Below, one piece after another: positions 53,501 through 60,408 of a stretch of DNA of 64,000 nt; the first letter of the stretch is position 1, and every line of letters starts with the position of its first letter. Under the pieces are notes generated by a model. That model saw only the letters and a list, made by a program, of their open reading frames with translations. It did not search any database and had not been told where the DNA came from. Source of the stretch: Ramlibacter tataouinensis (lineage in GTDB: Bacteria; Pseudomonadota; Gammaproteobacteria; Burkholderiales; Burkholderiaceae_C). The DNA lies in the NCBI RefSeq assembly GCF_001580455.1, contig NZ_CP010951.1, positions 3,559,001 to 3,623,000 of the forward strand, in the 5' to 3' direction. Both the position numbers and the translations under genes were made by a program.

Positions 53501-56500
53501 GGCCCAATCGATCGGCGAGCTCACGCTGCAGGCGGGAACGGGCCACTACGAGCTGCGCCTTGATTCGCATACCGAAACGGTCACCGTGCATCCGGAGGAT
53601 CCCGAGCACTTCGTCATCGGCTACGCCCAGGGCACGCTCACCTACGGTCCACCGGTTGTGATTGGAACCGACGAAAACGGGCAACCGATCTTCGGGCACT
53701 ACTACGGCCGCAATGCGAGCGGTCAGGTGGTTGGGCTGCCGTACCGCGGCACGCACACGGTCACGGACGAGGTCACGCCGCCCCCTCCGTCGAACTTCAT
53801 CATCTCGAGCACGCTCAACTACGGTTTTCCGGTGGTGGTTGGCACGGATCCATCCGGCCAGCCCATCCTGGGCGCGCACTATGAGCGCCTGCCGAACGGA
53901 ACCGTGGTCGCGGTGCCGTACACCGAGACGGAAACCATCTCTCGCCAGATCGAGCACGCGGTGCAGCCGCCGGACCCGGTTGGTTTCATCGTCAGCAGCC
54001 AGGTCACTTACGGCGCGCCGGTGGTCGTGGGCTACGACGAGCCGGGCAACGCCATCCTGGGCGAACACTACGCCTACGGGCCGAGTGGCGCGATCGTCGG
54101 TGTGCCCTACACCGTGACGGACGTGAGCACCCGCCCCGTCCAGCACACGGTGCAGCCGCCGGACCCGGCCGACTTTGTCATCAGCAGCCAGCCGATCTAC
54201 GGCGCACCGGTGGTCGTGGGCTACGACGAAGCGGGTGCGCCCATCCTCGGCGAGCACTACGCCTTCGCGGCTGGCGAGATCGTCGCCGTGCCGTACATCG
54301 TGTTCGACACCGTGACGCACACCGAGGAGGTGGCCGTGCAGGTGCCGGTGCAGTTCCTGGTCCACGAGCCGATCTACTCGGAAACCACTGAGCCCGTGTT
54401 CGAAACGCGCACCGAGACGCGCCAGGTGGCTTACGAGGAACTGGTGGGTCGCACCCCGGTCATCGCGTACGACGAGGCCGGAAATCCCTTTCAGGTCACG
54501 GACGAAAACGGCAACCCGCTCTACGAGGACGTGTACGAGACGCGCTACCGCGAAGAGACCTACACCCACGAAGTCCAGGTGGGCACGCGCACCGTGAGCA
54601 CCCTGGTCGGCTACGACGATCACTACGAGACGCAGTACGAAACCCAATACGAAACCAGGACGACCACGGAATCGGTGCCCCGCACCGTCTACCCCGACCC
54701 GCCGTCCATGTACGTGATCGGCGGCCGTGTCACCTATGGCGCGCCGGTGGTCGTGGGCTATGACGAAGCCGGCAACCACATCCTCGGCGAGCACTACGCA
54801 TACAACGCGAGCGGGGAGATCGTGGCAGTGCCGTACACCGTCACCGAAATCGTCACGGAGACGAGCACACGTACCGTGGTGCCGGAGGACCCTTCGCACT
54901 TCATCACCGGCAGCGCCATTGTCTACGGCGCGCCGGTGGTCGTGGGTTACGACGAAGCGGGCAACGCCATTCTCGGCGAGCACTACGCCTACGACGCGAG
55001 CGGCAAGATCGTAGCGGTGCCGTTCATGGTGACGGAAACCGCCACCGAAGAGGTGACTCGCACCATCGTGCCGGAAGATTCATCGCACTTCATCACCGGC
55101 GGAACCATCGTCTATGGTTCGCCGGTGGTGGTCGGCTACGACGAAACGGGCAATCCCATCCTCGGCGAGCACTATGCCTATGATGATCACGGCAACATTG
55201 TGGCCGTGCCCTACACCGTCACGACGGAGGTCGATGACGACTTCCTGACGGTTCCCGAAGACCCGTCGCACTTCATCATCGGTGGCGAGCCGGGCGCGAA
55301 GATCTACGGTGCCCCGGTCGTGACCGGCTACGACGAAAGCGGCGCGCCCATCTATGGCCTGGGCTACGAGATGGGGTCCGACGGCCAGGTGCGCACCTAC
55401 GACTACGACACGGCGCAGACGACCTACACCGAGGTGCAAGTTTGGGTCGAAGACGGAAGTCCCACGCCCACCCTGGTGGACCAGAGCCCGGAATACAAGC
55501 CCGGCTACACCGTCCCCGGTGTGCCGGGCCAGTACAGCGCGACAGGCAGCACCCAGCCCGACACGGCGGCCATCAGCGGCGGCCCGCAGCGTACCGTGCT
55601 CACGCAAACGCGAGGCCAGGATGGTGCCAGCCGTATCGAGCGGCCCAGGATCTTTCAGACAGCCGACCGCTGGGGCAACGTCACGAGCATCACCGACCCA
55701 CGCCAATCGTCCTGGGTCACGACATACCGCTACGACGCCAGCAACCACATGGTCGAGCAGCATCAGCCGGACGAAGACGGCAACGCCGGCGGGCCGGTCA
55801 CGCGGGTGTTCTTCGACCGCCTCGGCAATCAGGTCGGCGTGCTCGATGCGATGAACCACTTCAACGGCGAGGTATACGACGCCGCGGGGAACCTCGTACA
55901 GGAACTGCACGCCGATGGTGGGGTGGTTCGCTACAACTACAACGTGTTCGGCGAGCGCACGCAGATGCGTGACGCGATGGGCCACGAGACCGCCTACGCC
56001 TACAACAAGCTCGGCCAGCAGACCGAGATCACGCGTCTGGGCGCCGGCGACACGGCCTTCGTCATCTACAGCTCCGGCTTCGGCGAAGGCTGGTTCGCGG
56101 AATCCGGCAAACTGGGATATCGCCTCGAGCGCACCGGAGCCATCGTGGAAAGGGCGACGTACGACCAGGCGGGTCGCAAGCTCACTCAGACCAATGGCAA
56201 CGGCGAAGTCACCGAGTACACCTACGACCTGCATGGCAACGTCAGCTCGGTGACCGTCGGCGGCCAGCGGCAGCAGTCGGCCGCCTACGACAACCAGGGC
56301 CGCAAGATCGCTGAGGTCGACGGCCTGGGCAATGCGAGCAGCTGGTCTTATGACTACTTCGGCCGCTTGAAGAGCCACGGCACGATCGGCGGGACGGTGT
56401 ATGAGTATGGTTACGATGCCGCACAGCAGCTGGTCAGCCAGACCGGGGGCGGCCAAAGCATCACTTACAGCTACGACGCCGCGGGCCAGGTGACGCGCAT

Positions 56501-59500
56501 CGTGGACAGCCAGCCGGCCGGCGGCGCCTATTCGAGCAAGACCACCAGGTACGCGTACGACCGGGCCGGCCACAAGATCCTGGAGAACACCGTCCAGGAC
56601 GGCGTCACCTACCAGGACAACCACATCGCCTATGACGCCTTGGGACGGGTGCGCTGGGTAGGCGACACGCGTGCCTACGCGCTGTTCGACTACGACGCGG
56701 TGGGCAACCGCACCCATGTCTTCACGCACCTGATGAACGGGGAAACCGATCACAACGACGAGCGCTACTACGCCTACGACGCCTTGAATCGCCAGGTGCT
56801 GGTCGATTCGTATGATGCCGCGGGCAATGATCTGCGCGCGCGCGGCCACATCGTCGGATACGACAAGAACGGCAATCGGACATCGGACACCTTCCAGGGC
56901 ACCAAGATCCTGCCCGAGGACGGAGTGCAGGACGTCCTCGGCTACGACGAGTCCTCTGGCGAGGTTATCTACGGCCACGAACACACCGTCTACCACAACG
57001 CCGGCCTGGGCCTGGTCACCGAGGAATACGGGTACGACGGCATGGGGCGCCTCAAATCCATCGTGCGCGACGGCATCCAGACCGACCTGCGCCTGTACGA
57101 CGCGGCCGGCCGCCTCATCCACACCGGCCCCAAGGACGCCCTGCCCAAGTCGTATTTCCAGATGGCCAGCGGCGAGGATGACGGCCAGCCGCTGCCCGGC
57201 ACCGGCACCGAAAGCCGCATCAATCACTACGACGCGCAAGGGCGACTGCGCTACACGCGAGCTCAGAAAAACGACGATGCGGGCCACCTCACCGACAAGT
57301 ACACGGTCGACTACCAGGAGTTCGACGCAGCCGGCAACCTGTTGAGGTACGTGATGAACGACGCCGCCAGCGGCGCCGTCAACACCTACACCTACGACCT
57401 CGCCAAGTTCGACGGCTACAAGGAAGGCGTGGTGCGCGGCACCAGCAACAAGATGCAGCCGGGCACCACTACCAACAGCTACGACGCCAACGGCTTCCTG
57501 GTCAAGGTGGACGACAGCACCAAGGACAGCTACGACCGCAGGTTCGTTAACGACCTGGGCGGCCAGGTGCTGGCGGTGAACCAGGGCGGGAATGTGTTGC
57601 GCCAGCTGATCGTCAATGGCGAAGTGTTGGCCCGCTACGGCATGGCCCCGAGCGAGCTGCAGCCCAAGACGAAGCAGGGTGACCCCAACATGGTGGACAC
57701 CAACGAGTTCCTGTTTGGCTACCGCCCGATCAATCCGGAGTTTCCCACCGCGGCACCGGGCGCGTACACCGTCAAGAGCGGCGACACGCTCCGGAGCATT
57801 GCGCAGACCGCCTATGGCGACGTGCGCCTGTGGTTCAGGATCGCCGAGGCCAACGGGCTGGAGGGCGATGCCGACTTGAGGGCGGGGCAGACGCTCTCGC
57901 TGCCGAACATTGTCAGCGGCGCGTCGAACGCGAGCGGCACCTTCCAGCCGTACGACCCGAGCAAGGTAGTGGGCGACACTACGCCGAATCTGCCGGCACC
58001 CAAGCCAAAGAAAGCAAGTTGGTGGAAGCAACTGATCGTCATCATCGTGGCGATTGTTGTATCGGTCCTCTCATATGGGGCGCTGGCGCCGCATATGGGA
58101 GGTCTCGGGCAGTTTGCGTCAATCGCCGCTGGCGCTCTTTCCGGTGCCGCCGGGTCGATTGCGGGTCAGCTAGCCGGCATGGCCCTTGGAGTGCAGGAGA
58201 GCTTCAGCTGGAAGGGCGTTGCAGTCGGCGCGATAGGCGGTGCGATTGGCGGCGGGCTAGCGGGCTCGTCGCTGGCAGGCTCGAGCCCAGGAAACATCAT
58301 CGCGCGTGCTTTGATAACCGCTGCACTGACGCAAGGCATAGGGGTCGCGACCGGCCTTCAGAAGCGTTTCGATTGGAGAAGCGTTGCCGCAGCCGCGGTT
58401 GGAGCAGGCATCGGGGTCGTTGTCGGCGAAGCGTTTGGCAACCTCGGCGTCAAAGGTACCGAGAACTCGCCTCGATTCGACGACGAGGGCAACCGCATGC
58501 CGGGATCGGCTGAGCAAGACGGACAGCGCTACTACAGCTCCGGAACTGCGGGCAACATGTCATACAGCGCGGCGAACTTGATGAAAACCGCACTCGTCAC
58601 CGCGGGTGGGGGTCTGGCGAGTTCTGTGGTCCGCGGCGGGCATATTGAAGCAGCACAGATTGCCGTGGATGCGTTTGGCAATGCGTTGGGGCAGGGGATT
58701 GTGGATGCTGTGAATTTGCCGGATCGCGGCAATGATCAGCTTAGCGACGAGCAGGTTAACTGGATCTTGGGCAACAACATGCGGCGCGATGCAGTGTGGG
58801 TTGTGGCGGAGAACAAAGCCGGTGACTCTGGAATCCGGGCGACGAGCGACGCTGGAGGCGGCTCCTCGCTGCTTGATGACGATGGTGATGTGGGCCCGTT
58901 CCCTAACATCTTTGCAGATATAGAGAAGGCCCGGGCAGCAGCCCGGACGGCGCAGTCCATTGCCGTTACCTCGGGAGCAGGTGGGCCGATCGACACTCTA
59001 GGCAGTATTGAAGATCCGTACGTGGGGTCTGGTCTGTCAGGCATCGAGGGGAGGATCGGCGCACGGATTGGCAAGACGATCATCGACTATAACCTGGGCC
59101 CTCGTTCCTTGGGCCTCGCTGGTACGGTGCTCAGTGGCTACGGTGTTGCCGCAGGCGTTGCCACGTTGTCTCCAGCGCTCGTGACACTGTCCGTCGATCA
59201 GATCTTCGCCAATGCGAAGTTGACTGCCACTGGCGAGACCTCGCCTACCCTTCTGAATCAAGGACTGCAAGCTGGCTTCGGACTCTCACCGTCCGAAGCC
59301 GCCTGGGTGGAGATGTACATCACGGCTGGCAGTGCCGCTGGGCCTGCCGTCATCCATGCTGCTCGTAGCCGCATCAACGCAGGGTTGGGCTTACGTGCGC
59401 CGAGCATCAATGCGGTAGCCGGAAATATTGAAGCAGAAGTAGCCGGGGATTTCACGCCGCTCAAATTCCAAGGCGACCGCCTCTACGCCTTGATGCCTTC

Positions 59501-59864
59501 CAATGAAGGTGCTGGTCCATTGAGGTGGATGCGCACGGGACGAATCGATCCGGCGCCATCAGTGCATGGCAACAGCCTCAAGAACCCGAATCCCACACAC
59601 GTTTACGCAATCCGAGACGAAACGGGCGCTGCGTGGAAAATTGGCGAGAGTGCTCGTGGCTTGAATGGCCAGGGGCTGTCGTTGCGGGCAGAGCAGCAGG
59701 TTCGTGAACTAAACTTGCTATATCCCGACAAGTTCTTCAGTAGCGAGGTCCGTGCCTGGCAGCCCGACAAGGCGAGCGGTCGCGCACATGAGACTCGCTT
59801 CATAGAGCGGTACCGTTCTATGTTTGGTCAAGACGTGTTGCCTGGGAACTTAACCAACCGATAG
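44574..59864 (+). CDS. Giant RHS-repeat polymorphic toxin with LysM and URI-type nuclease tip
   Basis: A 5096-residue protein from ATG 44574 (AAGGAAG upstream). Residues 1-235 are an N-terminal domain with VYVNVANGNLVLQDQDDRLV and ALRTYNSQG; there is no signal peptide and no PAAR or VgrG part. RHS/YD repeats run from about 240 to 2560, then several beta-sandwich-like repeats (2567-2990; GDYEYQVRV, GDYEYELLW, GHYQYWITL). An array of 63-residue repeats follows (about 3007-3613), a second RHS block (about 3690-4385), LysM (4397-4446; YTVKSGDTLRSIAQTAYG), and a hydrophobic glycine-rich region (4482-4625). A pretoxin region precedes the tip at about 5008-5096. The tip has VYAIRD, WKIGESARG, RAEQQVREL, HETRFIERYR and LPGN, fitting the URI/GIY-YIG nuclease fold (Tox-URI2-like). 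The RHS cage should deliver the nuclease into rival cells. Confidence 0.88.
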   Translation: MVAVVSGNSLGLSLTSMATVGQRGVFGQALQGRNGEQVYVNVANGNLVLQDQDDRLVAHGMDAVALRTYNSQGLLTDDNGDNWTNGVYLCQMQLVGTVNTAGSTVIRTAMDGAQATYAYTTIDGKGKYVSTAGSGAYDTVESIGGQLVWTDGDTQITETYQQGGKGRVLERRDLNGNYWQFNYDGKTGFLNWVRSGSAQKSSGERTNYHYNDKNQLDWVATEHVDPADPNKTSTITRTYYDYDASGRLQTVSVDLSPNDNTRGADKYVTTYSYDGASKRISRIAQNDQTSLDIQYTLVGSEYRVWKITDALGDATTYAYANGRTSVTDALGHVTLYDYDAKGQLTKVTGSGTGSGTPTTALEWNSNGDLLRVTDGEGRSIVMEYKGGNQTLQRDSLGNTIERRYTEKNQLLAETVYTVSDPDGAGSGRAAGAQVTRYVYDEKIPTRLLFVVSPEGRVTEHRYNGFGERTTTIQYNGAAHGVTSLAPADGISLASVRAWASAQNPQLATRADMDYDARGQLIKLTQWAALDAGGNGNANGAAVTRYTYDQAGLLLNTIDANNVGTSYLYDGLGRVWLTTDAESRQTQTTYADSSATTIVLNKATGVSTTSVYDKAGRLVSVAQGGGANANLATTRFSYDADNRLLMTEDATGVRRFTLWDTDGRKVAEVDGDGTLTEYSYDRSDRLAATIVYAAPVDLIKFIDATGQPKAPALDSIRPNGGGRQVSRTYDSAGRLWRVAEPNGAVTETVYDGASRIIAINRYAAGSPTPDRVTRNFYDADGLLLATLDEDGYLTEFTYDNAGRMVQRYRYITATEPATRAGGTLSQLRPEKVLPNGPSTAPAYDALTTHIVNGRGQVVGEVDAEGYLTESRYDPYGQLTQRIRYADKAAGIISPSARIEDLRPSLANPEDRSTIWGYDALHRVILEINPEGTQTTYSYDIAGNLSSTVHAVGRPETRSLLARYDLLGRVTAELSAEGAKKIQAGADVESTWAQYALHHTYDAAGRRTSTTDANNLKTLFFYDADGRVTYTVNAEGEVTQNSYDAFGQLSATVKFANRVGKPALTGWAGGLDATALKDALVSSDKDSTTSYGYDVLGHLHTVTDALLHITQIDYNAFGEETDRSEDLGDGTRVKTHIDRDRRGLQTRVTADLGGIAVVTEMDYDAFGRVIRIEDANHNERRRWYDRIGRALALQDGLETNRYVEYDAFDRVVKETDARGSETIHSYDRVHRTLKVTSGEITVTTTFDALGRTASVKDGRGNTTSYVYDANGNLKSTSTPEGEFKNDYDRGGRLVQTTDAGGRVVTFGYDGANRVHVRHTDPKKLDLTTTFEYDGKGQQILVTDNENRKTRYEYDLAGRVSAQIVDPDGLALATRFEYDAQGRTLKVTDPGNRVTQYVYDKLGRRTSETVDPGGLALTRRYDYDANGNVTAVTGPDGGVTRYTYDAENRVVLTVGPTGAVTRNGYNVEGQLDVTTTYSAAVDTSTLGPRPTSDEVSAQLGANAAVELTVSRVLDRHGRTTATVNSLGEVVRFKYDEAGNVIERRAYARRVIGWTAGTEPNPPEDPSDRLQRTVYDGLNRAIYSVDGNNALTALRYDKSGNLSERVTYTTPLPAGTAMTLEALSALEPGLRSASDQRTRMAYDGAGRMTHTTDGADSVTELVYDGSGLVVQRIAHANTTAGNPDGVASSSTDRVSCYAYDAAGRLRFSVDALGTVTEHANDNSRNVVRETTFAMRVAAPSAAHHYRIEDLDHIAQTANDRTQRMGYDNAGRRVLTIDAEAQVTTTGYDALGNVTLVQRHAALADVGSLTDASTLDQLKATVPTGSADRIGHYSYDRAGRLTDSTDVLGHRKHTDYDTWGRIDGTAEFSYGGGVDRSSSFEYDAAGRMTDSTDALAGTEHYEYDGVGNRISFRNKKGAVWTYEYDAAGRVVKETSPEVQLTVSNITVGADGIEHISQGSTGAAAVVTRLAYDAVGNLRFRTEALGRPEERTTEYQYDGAGRQVRVVHPEVGVYSRTADSAANGARSVATRTETRRNLVTVTAYNAFGEAVANQDVAGNNSHKTYDKLGRLIWEVDAAGYVTGYQRNVFGDVERFTRYAMPTTMGGRAGELSADQIAAVVNAPGSHASDRFLESTFDHVGRAIHVTESGVYNYDSSAADALHQYFTVGRTTHNTYDAFGDLIQVNQLKNSAAGTWQYENRYYDAAGRLRTVIDAAGFVTSQDFDDYGNLLVRTEYANALTGWTGSQRPASPPLAGTDPNDRTVTAQYDKLGRKKCETRVNVVYADPGSATSTRGNLSTFYEYDAVGNLTATTDAAGAVTRSYYDALGRVLAVAEPTRGGATGGSTVTPLTEFLRDAYGNVIVSMQRAKGAATATATSYVANVDTEDRITLTAYDKAGRAIVSRDAGGNEHYASFDAFGHLAKQWQGVTGSDDITRTLFRIFEYDALGQQTHVVDPDTMSAAPQWVSTATNYNAFGEVTSRAVNGEEVEYFRYDNAGRLWNTNTGDGIGRITLYDLQGNATADLRSQGGVRIDMIQSAEEAVQMGGAGIRRTDQKFDLAGHVIEQILPERAEVQGGVTIHRTFLQNAVLSSALPAETESARSWDGVNSVKLVWNSLADLGSGDIRVEIQYVQIGAVTMVGDESEATAVTQDGPIATRTVLLSSEQGASGADVSWSDPTIGDFGGILRVVSVKVWKKDVQGAYQQVLGQAGANAVEIAAPPDQSATVRLQVRPLGGAWADVSLVNFGDAFRYDTTDLAIGDYEYQVRVANVGEEERTTATGALNIAHASLAVIGLPLTAGRAGLPAGTLSWQDPGNGVTQIFRSRTAGGTDWTSKSVTTAGPGFSGIDLTPYPSGDYEYELLWCMAGDPFPYAHATGQMTLVAAIPPKPVPPVGIPHIEGVGIVALSEESGGGHYAVAWSGLPRMNAEVRYRPYGATGSWSTLPVSGGADESGAVLQSASLEGMPAGHYQYWITLTVPGEASLAAQSIGELTLQAGTGHYELRLDSHTETVTVHPEDPEHFVIGYAQGTLTYGPPVVIGTDENGQPIFGHYYGRNASGQVVGLPYRGTHTVTDEVTPPPPSNFIISSTLNYGFPVVVGTDPSGQPILGAHYERLPNGTVVAVPYTETETISRQIEHAVQPPDPVGFIVSSQVTYGAPVVVGYDEPGNAILGEHYAYGPSGAIVGVPYTVTDVSTRPVQHTVQPPDPADFVISSQPIYGAPVVVGYDEAGAPILGEHYAFAAGEIVAVPYIVFDTVTHTEEVAVQVPVQFLVHEPIYSETTEPVFETRTETRQVAYEELVGRTPVIAYDEAGNPFQVTDENGNPLYEDVYETRYREETYTHEVQVGTRTVSTLVGYDDHYETQYETQYETRTTTESVPRTVYPDPPSMYVIGGRVTYGAPVVVGYDEAGNHILGEHYAYNASGEIVAVPYTVTEIVTETSTRTVVPEDPSHFITGSAIVYGAPVVVGYDEAGNAILGEHYAYDASGKIVAVPFMVTETATEEVTRTIVPEDSSHFITGGTIVYGSPVVVGYDETGNPILGEHYAYDDHGNIVAVPYTVTTEVDDDFLTVPEDPSHFIIGGEPGAKIYGAPVVTGYDESGAPIYGLGYEMGSDGQVRTYDYDTAQTTYTEVQVWVEDGSPTPTLVDQSPEYKPGYTVPGVPGQYSATGSTQPDTAAISGGPQRTVLTQTRGQDGASRIERPRIFQTADRWGNVTSITDPRQSSWVTTYRYDASNHMVEQHQPDEDGNAGGPVTRVFFDRLGNQVGVLDAMNHFNGEVYDAAGNLVQELHADGGVVRYNYNVFGERTQMRDAMGHETAYAYNKLGQQTEITRLGAGDTAFVIYSSGFGEGWFAESGKLGYRLERTGAIVERATYDQAGRKLTQTNGNGEVTEYTYDLHGNVSSVTVGGQRQQSAAYDNQGRKIAEVDGLGNASSWSYDYFGRLKSHGTIGGTVYEYGYDAAQQLVSQTGGGQSITYSYDAAGQVTRIVDSQPAGGAYSSKTTRYAYDRAGHKILENTVQDGVTYQDNHIAYDALGRVRWVGDTRAYALFDYDAVGNRTHVFTHLMNGETDHNDERYYAYDALNRQVLVDSYDAAGNDLRARGHIVGYDKNGNRTSDTFQGTKILPEDGVQDVLGYDESSGEVIYGHEHTVYHNAGLGLVTEEYGYDGMGRLKSIVRDGIQTDLRLYDAAGRLIHTGPKDALPKSYFQMASGEDDGQPLPGTGTESRINHYDAQGRLRYTRAQKNDDAGHLTDKYTVDYQEFDAAGNLLRYVMNDAASGAVNTYTYDLAKFDGYKEGVVRGTSNKMQPGTTTNSYDANGFLVKVDDSTKDSYDRRFVNDLGGQVLAVNQGGNVLRQLIVNGEVLARYGMAPSELQPKTKQGDPNMVDTNEFLFGYRPINPEFPTAAPGAYTVKSGDTLRSIAQTAYGDVRLWFRIAEANGLEGDADLRAGQTLSLPNIVSGASNASGTFQPYDPSKVVGDTTPNLPAPKPKKASWWKQLIVIIVAIVVSVLSYGALAPHMGGLGQFASIAAGALSGAAGSIAGQLAGMALGVQESFSWKGVAVGAIGGAIGGGLAGSSLAGSSPGNIIARALITAALTQGIGVATGLQKRFDWRSVAAAAVGAGIGVVVGEAFGNLGVKGTENSPRFDDEGNRMPGSAEQDGQRYYSSGTAGNMSYSAANLMKTALVTAGGGLASSVVRGGHIEAAQIAVDAFGNALGQGIVDAVNLPDRGNDQLSDEQVNWILGNNMRRDAVWVVAENKAGDSGIRATSDAGGGSSLLDDDGDVGPFPNIFADIEKARAAARTAQSIAVTSGAGGPIDTLGSIEDPYVGSGLSGIEGRIGARIGKTIIDYNLGPRSLGLAGTVLSGYGVAAGVATLSPALVTLSVDQIFANAKLTATGETSPTLLNQGLQAGFGLSPSEAAWVEMYITAGSAAGPAVIHAARSRINAGLGLRAPSINAVAGNIEAEVAGDFTPLKFQGDRLYALMPSNEGAGPLRWMRTGRIDPAPSVHGNSLKNPNPTHVYAIRDETGAAWKIGESARGLNGQGLSLRAEQQVRELNLLYPDKFFSSEVRAWQPDKASGRAHETRFIERYRSMFGQDVLPGNLTNR
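53592..55413 (+). repeat. Eight-unit tandem repeat inside the RHS gene, mostly 189-bp period
   Basis: The conserved tyrosine codon of each unit (in YGAPVVVGYDE or variants) falls at 53643, 53820, 54009, 54198, 54735, 54924, 55113 and 55305. Four of the seven steps are exactly 189 bases. The unit consensus is a hydrophobic FxI start, YGAPVVVGYDEAGN, ILGEHYAY, a turn with SG, and IVAVPYTVT. Between units 4 and 5 lies a 537-base step containing a Tyr/Glu/Thr-rich insertion (YETQYETQYETRTTTE). Units 3-6 share long runs of identical nucleotides, which indicates recent duplication or gene conversion. Confidence 0.9.
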
Positions 59865-59866
59865 CC

Positions 59867-60265
59867 ATGACCGAAGTCAGAAATCTTGTAGTGGGTGCAG
59901 TCTCACTCGTCAAGTGTCGAATCAAGGATCACGGCCGCGCGGCCCTTGCGGCAAGGAACTCGCTTGAGCCGGCGCTTGAAGCCAACGGCTTCTTAAAGGA
60001 CGCGCCCTTTAGGACGGTAAGCTTGATCCTGCGGTACGGTGATCGCGACAACCTAAATCCGGACATTGGCGACGTGGATGCTCGTCGCAGCGCCTTGCCA
60101 GTTGCAGTGGAATTGGATGCTAAGCGCCTTGAGAAGCTGGATCTCAACACTCTCACGGAAGAGTTCCGCTCGGTGATGATCGAGCTTCTATGCGACGTGG
60201 CAGCGAACTTCGATCTTCCGTTCGAATTTCTCGACGCGATGCGCAAACCCTTGGCCAAGCATTGA
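59867..60265 (+). CDS. Probable immunity protein for the RHS nuclease
   Basis: A 132-residue soluble protein beginning 2 bp after the RHS stop. It is rich in helices, with charged segments such as VELDAKRLEKLDLNTLTEEF and a C-terminal helix FDLPFEFLDAMRKPLAKH; no signal peptide or membrane segment is seen. I do not recognise its family with confidence. Its position, size and lower GC content (visibly more A/T-rich than the island genes, like the toxin tip) are the usual marks of a cognate cytoplasmic immunity protein acquired with the toxin module. It should bind and block the URI-type nuclease. Confidence 0.75.
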   Translation: MTEVRNLVVGAVSLVKCRIKDHGRAALAARNSLEPALEANGFLKDAPFRTVSLILRYGDRDNLNPDIGDVDARRSALPVAVELDAKRLEKLDLNTLTEEFRSVMIELLCDVAANFDLPFEFLDAMRKPLAKH

Positions 60266-60288
60266 TTGAGTGCGCCCGGAGAGATGGC

Positions 60289-60310
60289 CCGCATCAGGCG
60301 GATATTTTTT
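60289..60310 (+). terminator. Possible weak intrinsic terminator after the immunity gene
   Basis: A short CCGC/GCGG stem is followed by ATATTTTTTT, 24 bp after the immunity stop. The stem is only 4 bp, so strength is doubtful. The remaining bases to 60408 show nothing recognisable. Confidence 0.3.
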
Positions 60311-60408
60311 TGAGCCGCGGCGGAGCGGCTTGTCGGGCGAGGTGGTGGCGTCAAATCAAGGCCACGTGATGTTGCACGCTACGGCGGGTTCGAACAAGGC
60401 TTGGCGGT

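Noticed and set aside
53592..55413. CRISPR-like array
   Set aside because: The repeat period is 189 bp, entirely coding and in frame, with no unique spacers and no cas genes.
44574..60265. Type VI secretion RHS effector with VgrG/PAAR
   Set aside because: No PAAR, VgrG or adaptor gene is visible in the window, and the N-terminus shows none of these domains; the secretion route is left open.
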